From a virus, in IMG/VR virus record IMGVR_UViG_3300043425_000318, positions 1 to 58,621 of that record: 58,621 nucleotides of DNA. One strand, written 5' to 3'. Below the pieces are notes generated by a model. The model was not told the origin of the DNA and did not search any database. It was given only the letters and a program-made list of their open reading frames with translations. The first letter of the stretch is position 1; every line of letters starts with the position of its first letter. Positions 27,078 through 34,590 of the stretch are shown here, piece after piece. Made by a program: the position numbers and the translations under genes.

Positions 27078-27106
27078 TATTACTATATTTCTAGAAAATT
27101 GTCAAA
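27078..27106 (-). promoter_or_regulatory. Sigma70-like promoter for uvsY-uvsW
   Basis: Minus strand TTGACA (27106-27101), 17 nt, TAATAT (27083-27078), about 32 nt before the ATG. Separates early recombination genes from the late structural genes upstream. Confidence 0.7.
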
Positions 27107-27623
27107 CTTTTATTATGTCATAGTAAGTATATTTAAACTCGGCCGAAGCTTCTGTATATATGACATTTTCATCTGTAGTATTAAAAACAATACCCGAAAG
27201 AGAAATAGGAAAAGCATCTGCAAAAGTTATATCATAGTTTGCAGATTTAGTGCTGGATAAAACCATTAAAGATATATCAGATTTCAGCCCTTCGCCTGTA
27301 TATTCTTGCTTAGAAGAAATATTTCTATACTCTTCGAAATCCTTTGGCTTACCTAAAGCTTTTACCCAGTTATGAATCTCGAGGTAATTCTGAAGATCTT
27401 CATCTACTTTAAAAGTTATGGAAAGGTTTCCATAACTGATATGTTCACCAGAATATGGGATGTTCACGAAAGGGTTTGGTGAAGCTATTGGTGGTAATTC
27501 CATGGGAGGAATATTTACTTTTTGAATAAAAAAGTTAACATGGGGCGAACGCTTCAATTGAAATTTGAAGTTTAAAGGTGAAAGAAAATTTCTATTAGAA
27601 GGCGTATTATCTATCGCTGACAT
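27102..27623 (-). CDS. Tail tube-like structural protein (gp3 candidate)
   Basis: 173 residues. NFKFQLKRSPHVNFFIQKVNI, then PFVNIPYSGEHISYGNLSIT and VDEDLQNYLEIHNWVKALG is a pattern found in tail-tube-fold proteins of T4-like phages. Size and position between gp23 and uvsY fit the head-proximal tail completion protein gp3 of cyanophage relatives. It has its own late element and ribosome site (AAAGGAG). gp3 versus another tube-fold protein is undecided. Confidence 0.65.
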   Translation of the reverse strand: MSAIDNTPSNRNFLSPLNFKFQLKRSPHVNFFIQKVNIPPMELPPIASPNPFVNIPYSGEHISYGNLSITFKVDEDLQNYLEIHNWVKALGKPKDFEEYRNISSKQEYTGEGLKSDISLMVLSSTKSANYDITFADAFPISLSGIVFNTTDENVIYTEASAEFKYTYYDIIKV

Positions 27624-27640
27624 GTTAACTCCTTTTCAAC

Positions 27641-27648
27641 TATTTATA
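27641..27648 (-). promoter_or_regulatory. Late promoter element (TATAAATA) downstream of gp23
   Basis: Minus strand TATAAATAG right after the gp23 terminator and about 18 nt before the ATG at 27623. Confidence 0.75.
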
Positions 27649-27650
27649 TG

Positions 27651-27678
27651 AAAAAAGGGGCGATCCGAAGACCGCCCC
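27651..27678 (-). terminator. Strong terminator after gp23 (UUCG tetraloop)
   Basis: Minus strand GGGGCGGTC-TTCG-GATCGCCCC (27678-27657), a 9-bp stem with a UUCG loop, then TTTTTT. Fits very high gp23 transcription ending here. Confidence 0.9.
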
Positions 27679-27686
27679 AGTTTCTA

Positions 27687-27710
27687 GTTTTCGGCTCTTC
27701 GTCCGAAAAC
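27687..27710 (-). other. Second hairpin in the gp23 3' end
   Basis: GTTTTCGG (27687-27694) pairs with CCGAAAAC (27703-27710) just after the gp23 stop, upstream of the terminator. May protect the capsid mRNA 3' end. Confidence 0.55.
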
Positions 27711-27713
27711 AAA

Positions 27714-29090
27714 TTACATAAGGTTAGTAACAATAACTCTACGATAGTACTTGTTAGTGCTAATAACGTTAGAACGACCAAAGCCCTGTGTAAGACCTTC
27801 AGCGAATGGGTTTGCGACCATGCCGTAACGAGTCTTAAAGCCGATCTTTGGCTGGAAGCTTGACTGATCAACTGCACGAACCATCTGTAGTGGAACGTAT
27901 GGGCAATAGAATAGACCAGCGTCGAAAGCTGATGAACCCTTATAACCAACAGTTAGATAGTTTCCGCCAAGAGCGTATGGATCGATATAAACACGTAGAC
28001 GACCATTTAGAATACCAGCGAAAGTATTTCCAGTATCGTCAACCTGTAGGTTGTTTGAATTAAGAGCAGGAGCGTAGTCAAGAACACCAGCCATCTGTAG
28101 AGCAGAAGCAACGTCTGAAGAACAGATAACGATGTTACCCTTACCACGACGAGTCTGCTTGGCGATCTGGTTAGCTTCACGCTCTAGCTGGAACATTAGA
28201 CCCTTGAACTTTTCAACTGACCAACGACCGTTTGAGTCAGTGTCAAGATCGAACACGCCTGGAGTAGTTGTGTTTTCCTGAGCGCCAGCCTCAGCAGTGA
28301 TGTTGATAGTACGAACAACTTCACGGTTGATTTCAGCTAGAATTTCTGCTGAAAGAATGTTAGCTAGTTCTGTTTCAGCGTCGAGACCATGGATAGCCTT
28401 AAGATCCTGGGCTAGTTCCATAGTATACTCTGCCTTTAGAGCACGAGTGTTAGCTGTAACAGTAACCTTCTCAATTGAGAATGCCATCTGTGGGAAAGCA
28501 GTGTTTGAGTCAGTTCCAAGAGCTTCAGCCTGGAAAGTACCCATTGCAGCACCAGTGTTATAGGTGTTGACTGCTGTTAGTGGTGAAGTGTTAGTTGCAC
28601 CTGGGATAGTACCAACATGCTTCTGACCGAAGGTGTTAGCACCAGATGTAACAGAAGAGAACTGAGTGTTAACTTCGTTATAGAATGTTTCTGCGCCAGC
28701 GTTGTTATAGCTAGTTGTATTAGCATAACGTGAACGCATTGCGAAGATAAGACCAGTTGGTCCAGTCATTGGCTGAACGCCGCAGATGTCGTATGCCATT
28801 AGGTTTGGCATTGCACGACGAACTAGAGAAATAAGAACTGGATCGAAAGTATCGATACCACCAGTACCCTGAGTGGAGCTTGAAGCGCCCATTAGGTTAG
28901 ATGGAACTAGTGAACTTGTTTCTGTTAGTGTCTGATAGTCACCGTGTGCTGCTGATTCACGGAGAGCCTTCTCTGTGTTCTCGAGCATAACTGCAGTGAC
29001 TGAACGGCGGTGCTGATCCTTAATGGCGCCAAGAGCGTCATGGTCAAGGACTGGTGCCCACTTGTTTTGAATTTCCTCAGCTAGATACAT
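27714..29090 (-). CDS. 23: Major capsid protein gp23
   Basis: 458 residues (T4 precursor 521). N-terminal LAEEIQNKWAPVLDHDALGA belongs to the part removed by the gp21 protease in T4. Later segments FDPVLISLVRRAMPNLMAYDICGVQPMTGP, split as LVRRAMPNLMAYD and GVQPMTGPTGLIF, and PFAEGLTQGFGRSNV are hallmarks. HK97-fold shell subunit. A late promoter precedes it, a strong terminator follows. No gp24 vertex paralogue in the window. Confidence 0.97.
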   Translation of the reverse strand: MYLAEEIQNKWAPVLDHDALGAIKDQHRRSVTAVMLENTEKALRESAAHGDYQTLTETSSLVPSNLMGASSSTQGTGGIDTFDPVLISLVRRAMPNLMAYDICGVQPMTGPTGLIFAMRSRYANTTSYNNAGAETFYNEVNTQFSSVTSGANTFGQKHVGTIPGATNTSPLTAVNTYNTGAAMGTFQAEALGTDSNTAFPQMAFSIEKVTVTANTRALKAEYTMELAQDLKAIHGLDAETELANILSAEILAEINREVVRTINITAEAGAQENTTTPGVFDLDTDSNGRWSVEKFKGLMFQLEREANQIAKQTRRGKGNIVICSSDVASALQMAGVLDYAPALNSNNLQVDDTGNTFAGILNGRLRVYIDPYALGGNYLTVGYKGSSAFDAGLFYCPYVPLQMVRAVDQSSFQPKIGFKTRYGMVANPFAEGLTQGFGRSNVISTNKYYRRVIVTNLM

Positions 29091-29124
29091 TTGTTTTCCT
29101 TTCTACTAGAAAATATACTTTATC

Positions 29125-29132
29125 TATTTATA
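29125..29132 (-). promoter_or_regulatory. Late promoter element (TATAAATA) for gp23
   Basis: Minus strand TATAAATAG about 35 nt before the ATG at 29090. Confidence 0.8.
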
Positions 29133-29137
29133 ATAAA

Positions 29138-30298
29138 TTACTTTTTAACTGTTCTGGAGATAGCGGCTAGATAACGTCCTACTGTTGGGTCGACGTTCTT
29201 AGTTTCGCTTACTTCTCCTTCAAAAGTTTCTTCTTCAATGTTTGAAGAATGCGAAGTTGATTCAACCTTAAAATAGTTTTCTTTGACAATCATTAGCTTC
29301 TTAGCATAAGTGTCAAGATCACCATCAAACTCGATACCTTCAACAAGAGCAGCGAACTTTTCCTGCTGTGTCAATGCTAGATCGGAAGCAAGACTTTCAA
29401 CAATGTCCTGTCTTTCGTTCTCAGCAGCAAGGCTCTTTAGCTCAAAGTTCTCAGTAATAGTTTCATCAAGTTTTTCTTCTAGGGCAGCAACCTTTTCAGC
29501 CATTGCTTCTAGAACATCGACCTTTTCTTCTGGTACACTAATATAGTGCTCAGCGAATAGGTTCTTCAATCCTTCCATGAACTCTTCTGCGAGTTCATTG
29601 CGTAGGGTTGATTCAATAGCTACTTCGTTTTCCTTCATCCAGTTTTCAACAACATAATCGAGATATGTGTCGAGCTTTGATGTTAGTTCTTCGCCGAAGT
29701 TTGCAATTTCTTCCTGTAGTGCTTCTTCATATGCTTCTTCAAGACGAGCAGTTTCAGCAACCATTCTTGCGGAAACAGCTGCTTCGAATAGAGTAGCAAC
29801 ATTATCCTTAAATTCTTCTGAAAGATCCTGACCATTGAACATTTCTTCAATGTCTTCCTTGACGTTTAGCTTAGGCATAGCGTCACGAGTCTTTGGTGCA
29901 GACTTACCAGTAGCATCGGAAGGCTTCATGTCAAGAGTTGACTGATTAGCGGCTGACTTATCGCCAACGCCATAATCCTTACCTGGACCAAACTGAGACT
30001 GAACCTGATTGAAGAAATTGATAAGATCTGACTTACCCATTCCGGCCATTACATTCATAACACCATGCATAGCGCCAAGCTTTGACATTGGGTCTGATGA
30101 ACGTGCCTTTGGATGTAGTGATGAAGCAGCAAGAGTTTCTTCTGAAACATCATCTTTCTTTTCGTGCTTTTTCTTCTTCATCTTCTTAGAAGACTCTTCG
30201 TCTTCTTCCTCTTCTTCTTCCTCTTCGTGCTTTGCTTCAGATACAGCAATATCTTCTAGTTCAACAAAGTCCTCGAGGTCGTGTTCGTTATTAGCCAT
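29138..30298 (-). CDS. 22: Prohead scaffold protein gp22
   Basis: 386 residues, longer than T4 gp22 (269). The extra length is an N-terminal low-complexity region: EEEEEEEEDEESS followed by KKMKKKKHEKK. The C-terminal 250 residues are coiled-coil forming and acidic (MAEKVAALEEKLDETITENF) and end DPTVGRYLAAISRTVKK. It builds the inner core on which gp23 assembles and is then degraded by gp21. Between 21 and 23 as in T4. Confidence 0.92.
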   Translation of the reverse strand: MANNEHDLEDFVELEDIAVSEAKHEEEEEEEEDEESSKKMKKKKHEKKDDVSEETLAASSLHPKARSSDPMSKLGAMHGVMNVMAGMGKSDLINFFNQVQSQFGPGKDYGVGDKSAANQSTLDMKPSDATGKSAPKTRDAMPKLNVKEDIEEMFNGQDLSEEFKDNVATLFEAAVSARMVAETARLEEAYEEALQEEIANFGEELTSKLDTYLDYVVENWMKENEVAIESTLRNELAEEFMEGLKNLFAEHYISVPEEKVDVLEAMAEKVAALEEKLDETITENFELKSLAAENERQDIVESLASDLALTQQEKFAALVEGIEFDGDLDTYAKKLMIVKENYFKVESTSHSSNIEEETFEGEVSETKNVDPTVGRYLAAISRTVKK

Positions 30299-30329
30299 TT
30301 AAATAGTCTCCTATTTTAGAAATTTATTA

Positions 30330-30337
30330 TATTTATA
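30330..30337 (-). promoter_or_regulatory. Late promoter element (TATAAATA) for gp22
   Basis: Minus strand TATAAATATAA about 32 nt before the ATG at 30298, just below the gp21 stop. Confidence 0.75.
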
Positions 30338-30341
30338 TTAA

Positions 30342-31004
30342 TTAGTCTTTTAGAGTTAGGGATGATAAATACTCTTCAAAAATAGCAAGTTTCTTTTCTT
30401 CTAACTGCGATTTTGATAGAGTATGAATATACTTCTTTGTTTCATGAAGTTTTTCTTCGTGCCATGTGTTATGAACTGGATCATAGATCCAATCAACATT
30501 TTCCATAATACCATTTACAAAACAACCTGGTCCGCTTGGGTCGGAAACGATATCAACTGTAGAAAGTTTAAAGTCTGGTTGAACAACCATAACTCCATTG
30601 CTTTCTTTCAAAGATCCCATACCACGAGTAGAAACGCCAAGCTGTCCGCCTGATTCTAGGAGACCACGAGCAATTTCGCCCATAGGCGTTGATGTTATTT
30701 TGGCTTTACCATTAACAAAATTACCATCCCAATTAAGTTCTGTGATGATGTGAGAAACGCGATCTAAATTAATTGTCGGACCAGCAGGATGATTTAGTTC
30801 GCCGAAAGCTCTTTTTGCTTTTACAACTTCTCTGAGATATCTTTCTACTTCTTTTTCAAGAATGTCTTTCTTATATAGTCTACCATTCTTGTTCTTTTCT
30901 TCAGCAGTCATGAAGCGGCCAGTAATGTAATGATGTTTCTTACCGTCTTCGGATCTCTCTGTGATATATTGTGTATCTTCTGTTAATTCGGCGATGAGTT
31001 TCAT
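30342..31004 (-). CDS. 21: Prohead protease gp21
   Basis: 220 residues (T4: 212). Herpes-type serine protease: GELNHPAG carries the likely catalytic His, GVSTRGMGS the catalytic Ser, and DIVSDPSGPGCFVNGIM follows. It cleaves the scaffold and the gp23 N-terminus in the prohead. It sits between portal-side genes and gp22 as in T4. Confidence 0.95.
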   Translation of the reverse strand: MKLIAELTEDTQYITERSEDGKKHHYITGRFMTAEEKNKNGRLYKKDILEKEVERYLREVVKAKRAFGELNHPAGPTINLDRVSHIITELNWDGNFVNGKAKITSTPMGEIARGLLESGGQLGVSTRGMGSLKESNGVMVVQPDFKLSTVDIVSDPSGPGCFVNGIMENVDWIYDPVHNTWHEEKLHETKKYIHTLSKSQLEEKKLAIFEEYLSSLTLKD

Positions 31005-31005
31005 T

Positions 31006-31251
31006 TTACCCTCTGTAAGCGACTGGTGTTGCTAACATACCAGTTCCTTGAAGTGTGTCTGTTAAATCTTTAACGACAAAGATTGGTGCTGTATTTGTAA
31101 CTGTTGTGTTAGCGTATACAACTCCGTTAGCATAAGCGATGTTTAAAACAGCTGCAGTAGTTGGATTCACAACTCTACAAAGATTTGCAGTGTTACCAAA
31201 ATTGTTTGCTGTTGAGATTGCTCTTTCGGCGCCAAGTAATTTAATAAACAT
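31006..31251 (-). CDS. Small virion-associated protein (unassigned)
   Basis: 81 residues. FIKLLGAERAISTANNFGNT with a C-terminal LQGTGMLATPVAYRG is a pattern in small structural proteins next to the protease gene in phages of this branch. The sequence is neutral and beta-strand-like (ANGVVYANTTVTNTAPIFVV). It could be a head decoration protein. Placed between gp21 and a Cys-containing protein; coupled ends. Confidence 0.6.
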   Translation of the reverse strand: MFIKLLGAERAISTANNFGNTANLCRVVNPTTAAVLNIAYANGVVYANTTVTNTAPIFVVKDLTDTLQGTGMLATPVAYRG

Positions 31252-31847
31252 TATAGAGTCCCCACATCTAATCTACCAGTAGTATATCCTGCAGCGCCTG
31301 GTCCAGTATAATCTGTATTAGTTGCTGTTCCTGACTCTGACTGACCATGCATCTTCCATGCCTTAGCATAAAGAACCTGCATGCCTTTTTCTTTACCGTA
31401 TTCTTTTACGAAACGTTCTTTGTTGGACTTAATCCACTTTTCAATCTTTGGGTTTTTTGGAGCTACTTCGTTAATAGCTTCTTCTTTAATTTTCTTATCA
31501 AGAAGAACCTTCTTACCCTTTTTCATATCCTTTGGTTCTGTACCAGTAGGACAGGCAGCTTCACCATGAACTTCGCACATTACGCCTTCGTTTGTTTGAT
31601 TACAAGAGGCTTCATAAACTCCATCTTTCTGGAACTTATACTTCGTAGTTTTTTCTGACCCGCCCTTCTTACCCTTGAACGCAGCTTCAGCATCATGAGG
31701 ATAATCATGAGTTTCAATTTCATGCTTCTTGATGAACTTTACACCATCAGGACCATTCCACTGATAAAGGTTTTTATCGTCGATGTCTGGCGGAGAAACT
31801 TTGCTTTTCTTCTGACCAGCTAAAATATCTTTAAGACTCTTCGCCAT
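31251..31847 (-). CDS. Hypothetical protein in the head-gene cluster
   Basis: 198 residues. N-terminus SLKDILAGQKKSKVSPPDID, central KYKFQKDGVYEASCNQTNEG and CEVHGEAACP with three Cys, then a helical block KIEKWIKSNKERFVKEYGKEKG and VLYAKAWKMHGQ. The last block is a recurrent motif in virion proteins of large phages. It lies between the core protein and gp21; role unknown. Confidence 0.6.
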   Translation of the reverse strand: MAKSLKDILAGQKKSKVSPPDIDDKNLYQWNGPDGVKFIKKHEIETHDYPHDAEAAFKGKKGGSEKTTKYKFQKDGVYEASCNQTNEGVMCEVHGEAACPTGTEPKDMKKGKKVLLDKKIKEEAINEVAPKNPKIEKWIKSNKERFVKEYGKEKGMQVLYAKAWKMHGQSESGTATNTDYTGPGAAGYTTGRLDVGTL

Positions 31848-32046
31848 AATCCTCTTCCTCTGAGTTATCTATTTCTTCTTCAGAATTGTAACCATACATT
31901 TGCTGAGCAACAGCAATTTTTTTATCTTCTATAGCTGCTGAGATGCGATCAATAATCAAATCATTGAACGCAGCCTCGAAATCTGTTGGCTTTTGCTCTA
32001 GAGCAGCTACAACTAAATCTGTCATTTCATATTTATGATCTGTCAT
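31831..32046 (-). CDS. Prohead core protein (gp67/gp68-like)
   Basis: 71 residues. MTDLVVAALEQKPTDFEAAF, then IIDRISAAIEDKKIAVAQQMY and an acidic tail EEEIDNSEEEDYGEES. The pattern matches the small prohead core proteins that in T4-like phages lie between portal gene 20 and protease gene 21. It would be degraded by gp21 during maturation. Whether it is the 67 or 68 counterpart is not decided. Confidence 0.75.
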   Translation of the reverse strand: MTDHKYEMTDLVVAALEQKPTDFEAAFNDLIIDRISAAIEDKKIAVAQQMYGYNSEEEIDNSEEEDYGEES

Positions 32047-32055
32047 AATAACACC

Positions 32056-33888
32056 TTATTGTTGTTGAGTTGGTTGCGGAGCGCCACCTGCTTGCGCTCT
32101 GCTTACTAAATCTGGATTTTTAGCAATTATTTGCACTGCTGCTTTATACTTGGCTTCGTCGGCCATAGTTCTATTAGCTTTTGGCATTTTCTTCATCTGG
32201 TCTACGATGATTTGAGCATTACGTACTTGTTCCATTTTCTGAGCCATTTCAGGATCAGATTCAGTAGAACCTTCTGTACCAGGTTGAAGTTGTTGTTGCT
32301 GCTGTTGCAATGCTTCTTGCTGTTGTTGCATTTGAGCTTCGGCTTGTTGTAGTAACATTTCATTGTTTATTACAGTTGGGTTGACCCATCTATAATCGCC
32401 TTGCTCCGAAAGTTTATTCTCGATCTTAATATTCTTATCGTTATTGATAATATCTTCATCTGACTGTCGGAGAACGTTTTTACGAACCCAATCGTGAGAA
32501 TAATATTTACCAATCATATCTTGAACGTTTCTAGCTTGATTAATTCTACCTTCAAGAATTTCAGAATCTTTAAGTTCAGTGAAGTAATTATCCTTAGAGA
32601 AATCAAAACGAATATTATCGGAAAATAATTTCCAATCTTCTAAAGTGCAAATACCCTTCAGCACTAATTGTTTTTCTAACATTTTACTGAAGAGATGAGC
32701 GAATCTGTTTCTTAGTCTTGTTGTGAACTTAGTAAACTTTAATTCGTCTCTAGTAATTTCAGTAGCTCTACCAACTGAGAATAGAGCATCGGAATTTAAT
32801 CTTGACACTGGGACGTTTAGAGAGTTTAAGAATTTCTTCTGGAAATACAAAACGTCATCCATCTGTCCTAGTGTCTGACCGCCTGGTAGGGTAGTAACCT
32901 CCGTACCTCTACCACCTTCGCGACGAGGAAGCCAATAGTCTTCTAACATAGTCATGAACTTGCGGTCATCTCTGATGTCGCCTGTTTGGGCGTCATAAAT
33001 TAAACGGTTCTTATGCTTTACCATAATGTCACGAACATACTGCTCGGCCTTCATCTTAGGAAGATTACCAACGTCAATATACCAAATACGACGTTCTGGT
33101 GCACGAGCAAGACGATAGATAACTAGAGCGTCTTCTAATGTTCTTAATTGATTGAGAGGCTTAATAGCTTTATGAAGATAGGAAAGAACCATTGTGCCTT
33201 GATTGTCTGTTAGACCTGACACAACGTGTAGAATAGAATCCCTAGCGATCTTTAGACCTGTAGTTGATGGTCCCACTGCTTTATTACCAAAGTTAAAACC
33301 TTTATCGTTGAAGATAAAATATTCATTAACAGTTTTAGTAACAACTGCATCGCCTGGATTGTTTGCTTGAATCTTTTTCTTTTGGACCTCACGGACTTTA
33401 CGAATCTTACGTGGGTCGACGTATCTTACTTCTTTAATACCTGCTGATGGGTTCTTGTCATCAATGATTACATGATAATATAAACGACCATCAATATACC
33501 AACGACGATAAATTTCGTAAGCATATTTGTTAAATTCAAGAATATTTAAACAATTCTGAAATTCTTCACGAATAGCCTTCTTAATATTATCGTTTACTTT
33601 TAGATCTTCAAGATTGATCTTTACAACGTGTTCTTCGTCTATAGCAATAGATTCGTTTACAATTTCATCAACAGCAGCATCGCATTCTGGTTGTAGTGAC
33701 ATCTCACGATATTTTGTAACTAGCTCAGCTTCTGATCTTACTGTACCATCAAGATCAACATACGTGCCAAACGCACCTCCTGCTGAAACGACAACTGCTC
33801 CGTCGTCTGAATCTCTCTCTGGAGCAAACGAAGGTAATTCTGGTTCTGGGCGTTTTTTTCTGAATTCGAAGCCGAATAATTCTGCCAT
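32056..33888 (-). CDS. 20: Portal vertex protein gp20
   Basis: 610 residues (T4: 524). Segments RYVDPRKIRKVREVQKK, YLHKAIKPLNQLRTLEDALVIYRL, APERRIWYIDVGNLPK and the stretch with DYWLPRREGGRGTEVTTLPGG are classic gp20. The C-terminus adds a Gln-rich low-complexity region (QMQQQQEALQQQQQQLQ). The dodecameric portal carries the terminase and the neck. A strong hairpin precedes the gene. Confidence 0.97.
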   Translation of the reverse strand: MAELFGFEFRKKRPEPELPSFAPERDSDDGAVVVSAGGAFGTYVDLDGTVRSEAELVTKYREMSLQPECDAAVDEIVNESIAIDEEHVVKINLEDLKVNDNIKKAIREEFQNCLNILEFNKYAYEIYRRWYIDGRLYYHVIIDDKNPSAGIKEVRYVDPRKIRKVREVQKKKIQANNPGDAVVTKTVNEYFIFNDKGFNFGNKAVGPSTTGLKIARDSILHVVSGLTDNQGTMVLSYLHKAIKPLNQLRTLEDALVIYRLARAPERRIWYIDVGNLPKMKAEQYVRDIMVKHKNRLIYDAQTGDIRDDRKFMTMLEDYWLPRREGGRGTEVTTLPGGQTLGQMDDVLYFQKKFLNSLNVPVSRLNSDALFSVGRATEITRDELKFTKFTTRLRNRFAHLFSKMLEKQLVLKGICTLEDWKLFSDNIRFDFSKDNYFTELKDSEILEGRINQARNVQDMIGKYYSHDWVRKNVLRQSDEDIINNDKNIKIENKLSEQGDYRWVNPTVINNEMLLQQAEAQMQQQQEALQQQQQQLQPGTEGSTESDPEMAQKMEQVRNAQIIVDQMKKMPKANRTMADEAKYKAAVQIIAKNPDLVSRAQAGGAPQPTQQQ

Positions 33889-33905
33889 TTATTTCTCCAA
33901 GTGTA

Positions 33906-33925
33906 GGAGGGAGTTTCCTCCCTCC
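33906..33925 (-). other. Stable GAAA-tetraloop hairpin between gp19 and gp20
   Basis: Minus strand GGAGGGAG-GAAA-CTCCCTCC, an 8-bp stem with a GNRA loop, no T-run after it. It may set mRNA processing or protect the gp20 message. Confidence 0.65.
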
Positions 33926-33938
33926 AAATAATATAGTG

Positions 33939-33946
33939 TATTTAGA
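33939..33946 (-). promoter_or_regulatory. Possible variant late element (TCTAAATA) before gp20
   Basis: The 14-nt string AATAATCTAAATAC occurs here and again before gp13 (42233-42240), each time in a gene gap. Confidence 0.4.
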
Positions 33947-34558
33947 TTATTCCTGCGGACCAGTATTGGTCAAGCCAAGATATGGAGTAATCTTTCCAGA
34001 AGTCTTGACTGTAGTACCTTCGTCAACTGGTAACCAATAATCATATGAAAAGTTAACTGTGAACTCTTCAATAGCATTCTGAGTATCCCAGCCAAGACCG
34101 ATACCGCTTACCTGTGTTGGGAAAGCGCCGACTAGCTGATAAACACGAAGAATTTCGCCGTCCTTACTGAACTGAGTTACGTCAACAGCAAATGCTTTAT
34201 ATTGTTCAAAAGCAGCTTCTGGTAGACGAACGTTAGTCTGCATAGTATTGATAGCGTTGTGCCAAGCTTCAAACATAGAACGAACTGAGAAGTCTTCGTC
34301 GTTCATTATTGTGATTGACCAATCAGCAAAAGTTCTTTCGCCAGCAACCTTAATTCTACGACCGAAATATGGAATTTCAATATTAGTAATTGTTGACTCT
34401 GGTAATTCCGCTGCTCTACAAGTAAATACCAACTTTCTGAATGCTTCCGGATTTAGCGGAAGTGTTGGAGGTGGAGTTACTTGTACCTGGAATAGAGCAG
34501 GGCGAGCTCCGCCCCACTGCATTCCGTTTGCTTTGAAAGAGTTAATATTAAAAGGCAT
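33947..34558 (-). CDS. 19: Tail tube protein gp19
   Basis: 203 residues (T4: 163). FTCRAAELPESTITNIEIPYFGRRIKVAG, here seen as CRAAELPESTI, EIPYFGRRIKV and ERTFADWSITIMNDED, matches the tube fold, followed by FEQYKAFAVDVTQFSKDG and NFSYDYWLPVDEG. Rings of six subunits form the inner tail tube. Lies between sheath gene 18 and portal gene 20 as in T4. Confidence 0.95.
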   Translation of the reverse strand: MPFNINSFKANGMQWGGARPALFQVQVTPPPTLPLNPEAFRKLVFTCRAAELPESTITNIEIPYFGRRIKVAGERTFADWSITIMNDEDFSVRSMFEAWHNAINTMQTNVRLPEAAFEQYKAFAVDVTQFSKDGEILRVYQLVGAFPTQVSGIGLGWDTQNAIEEFTVNFSYDYWLPVDEGTTVKTSGKITPYLGLTNTGPQE

Positions 34559-34590
34559 CTATGTTACTCCTTTGAGATTTTTATTATTTA

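Noticed and set aside
29138-30298. Plus-strand Ser-rich ORF opposite gp22
   Set aside because: Antisense reading of the poly-Glu/Lys region; no coding support.
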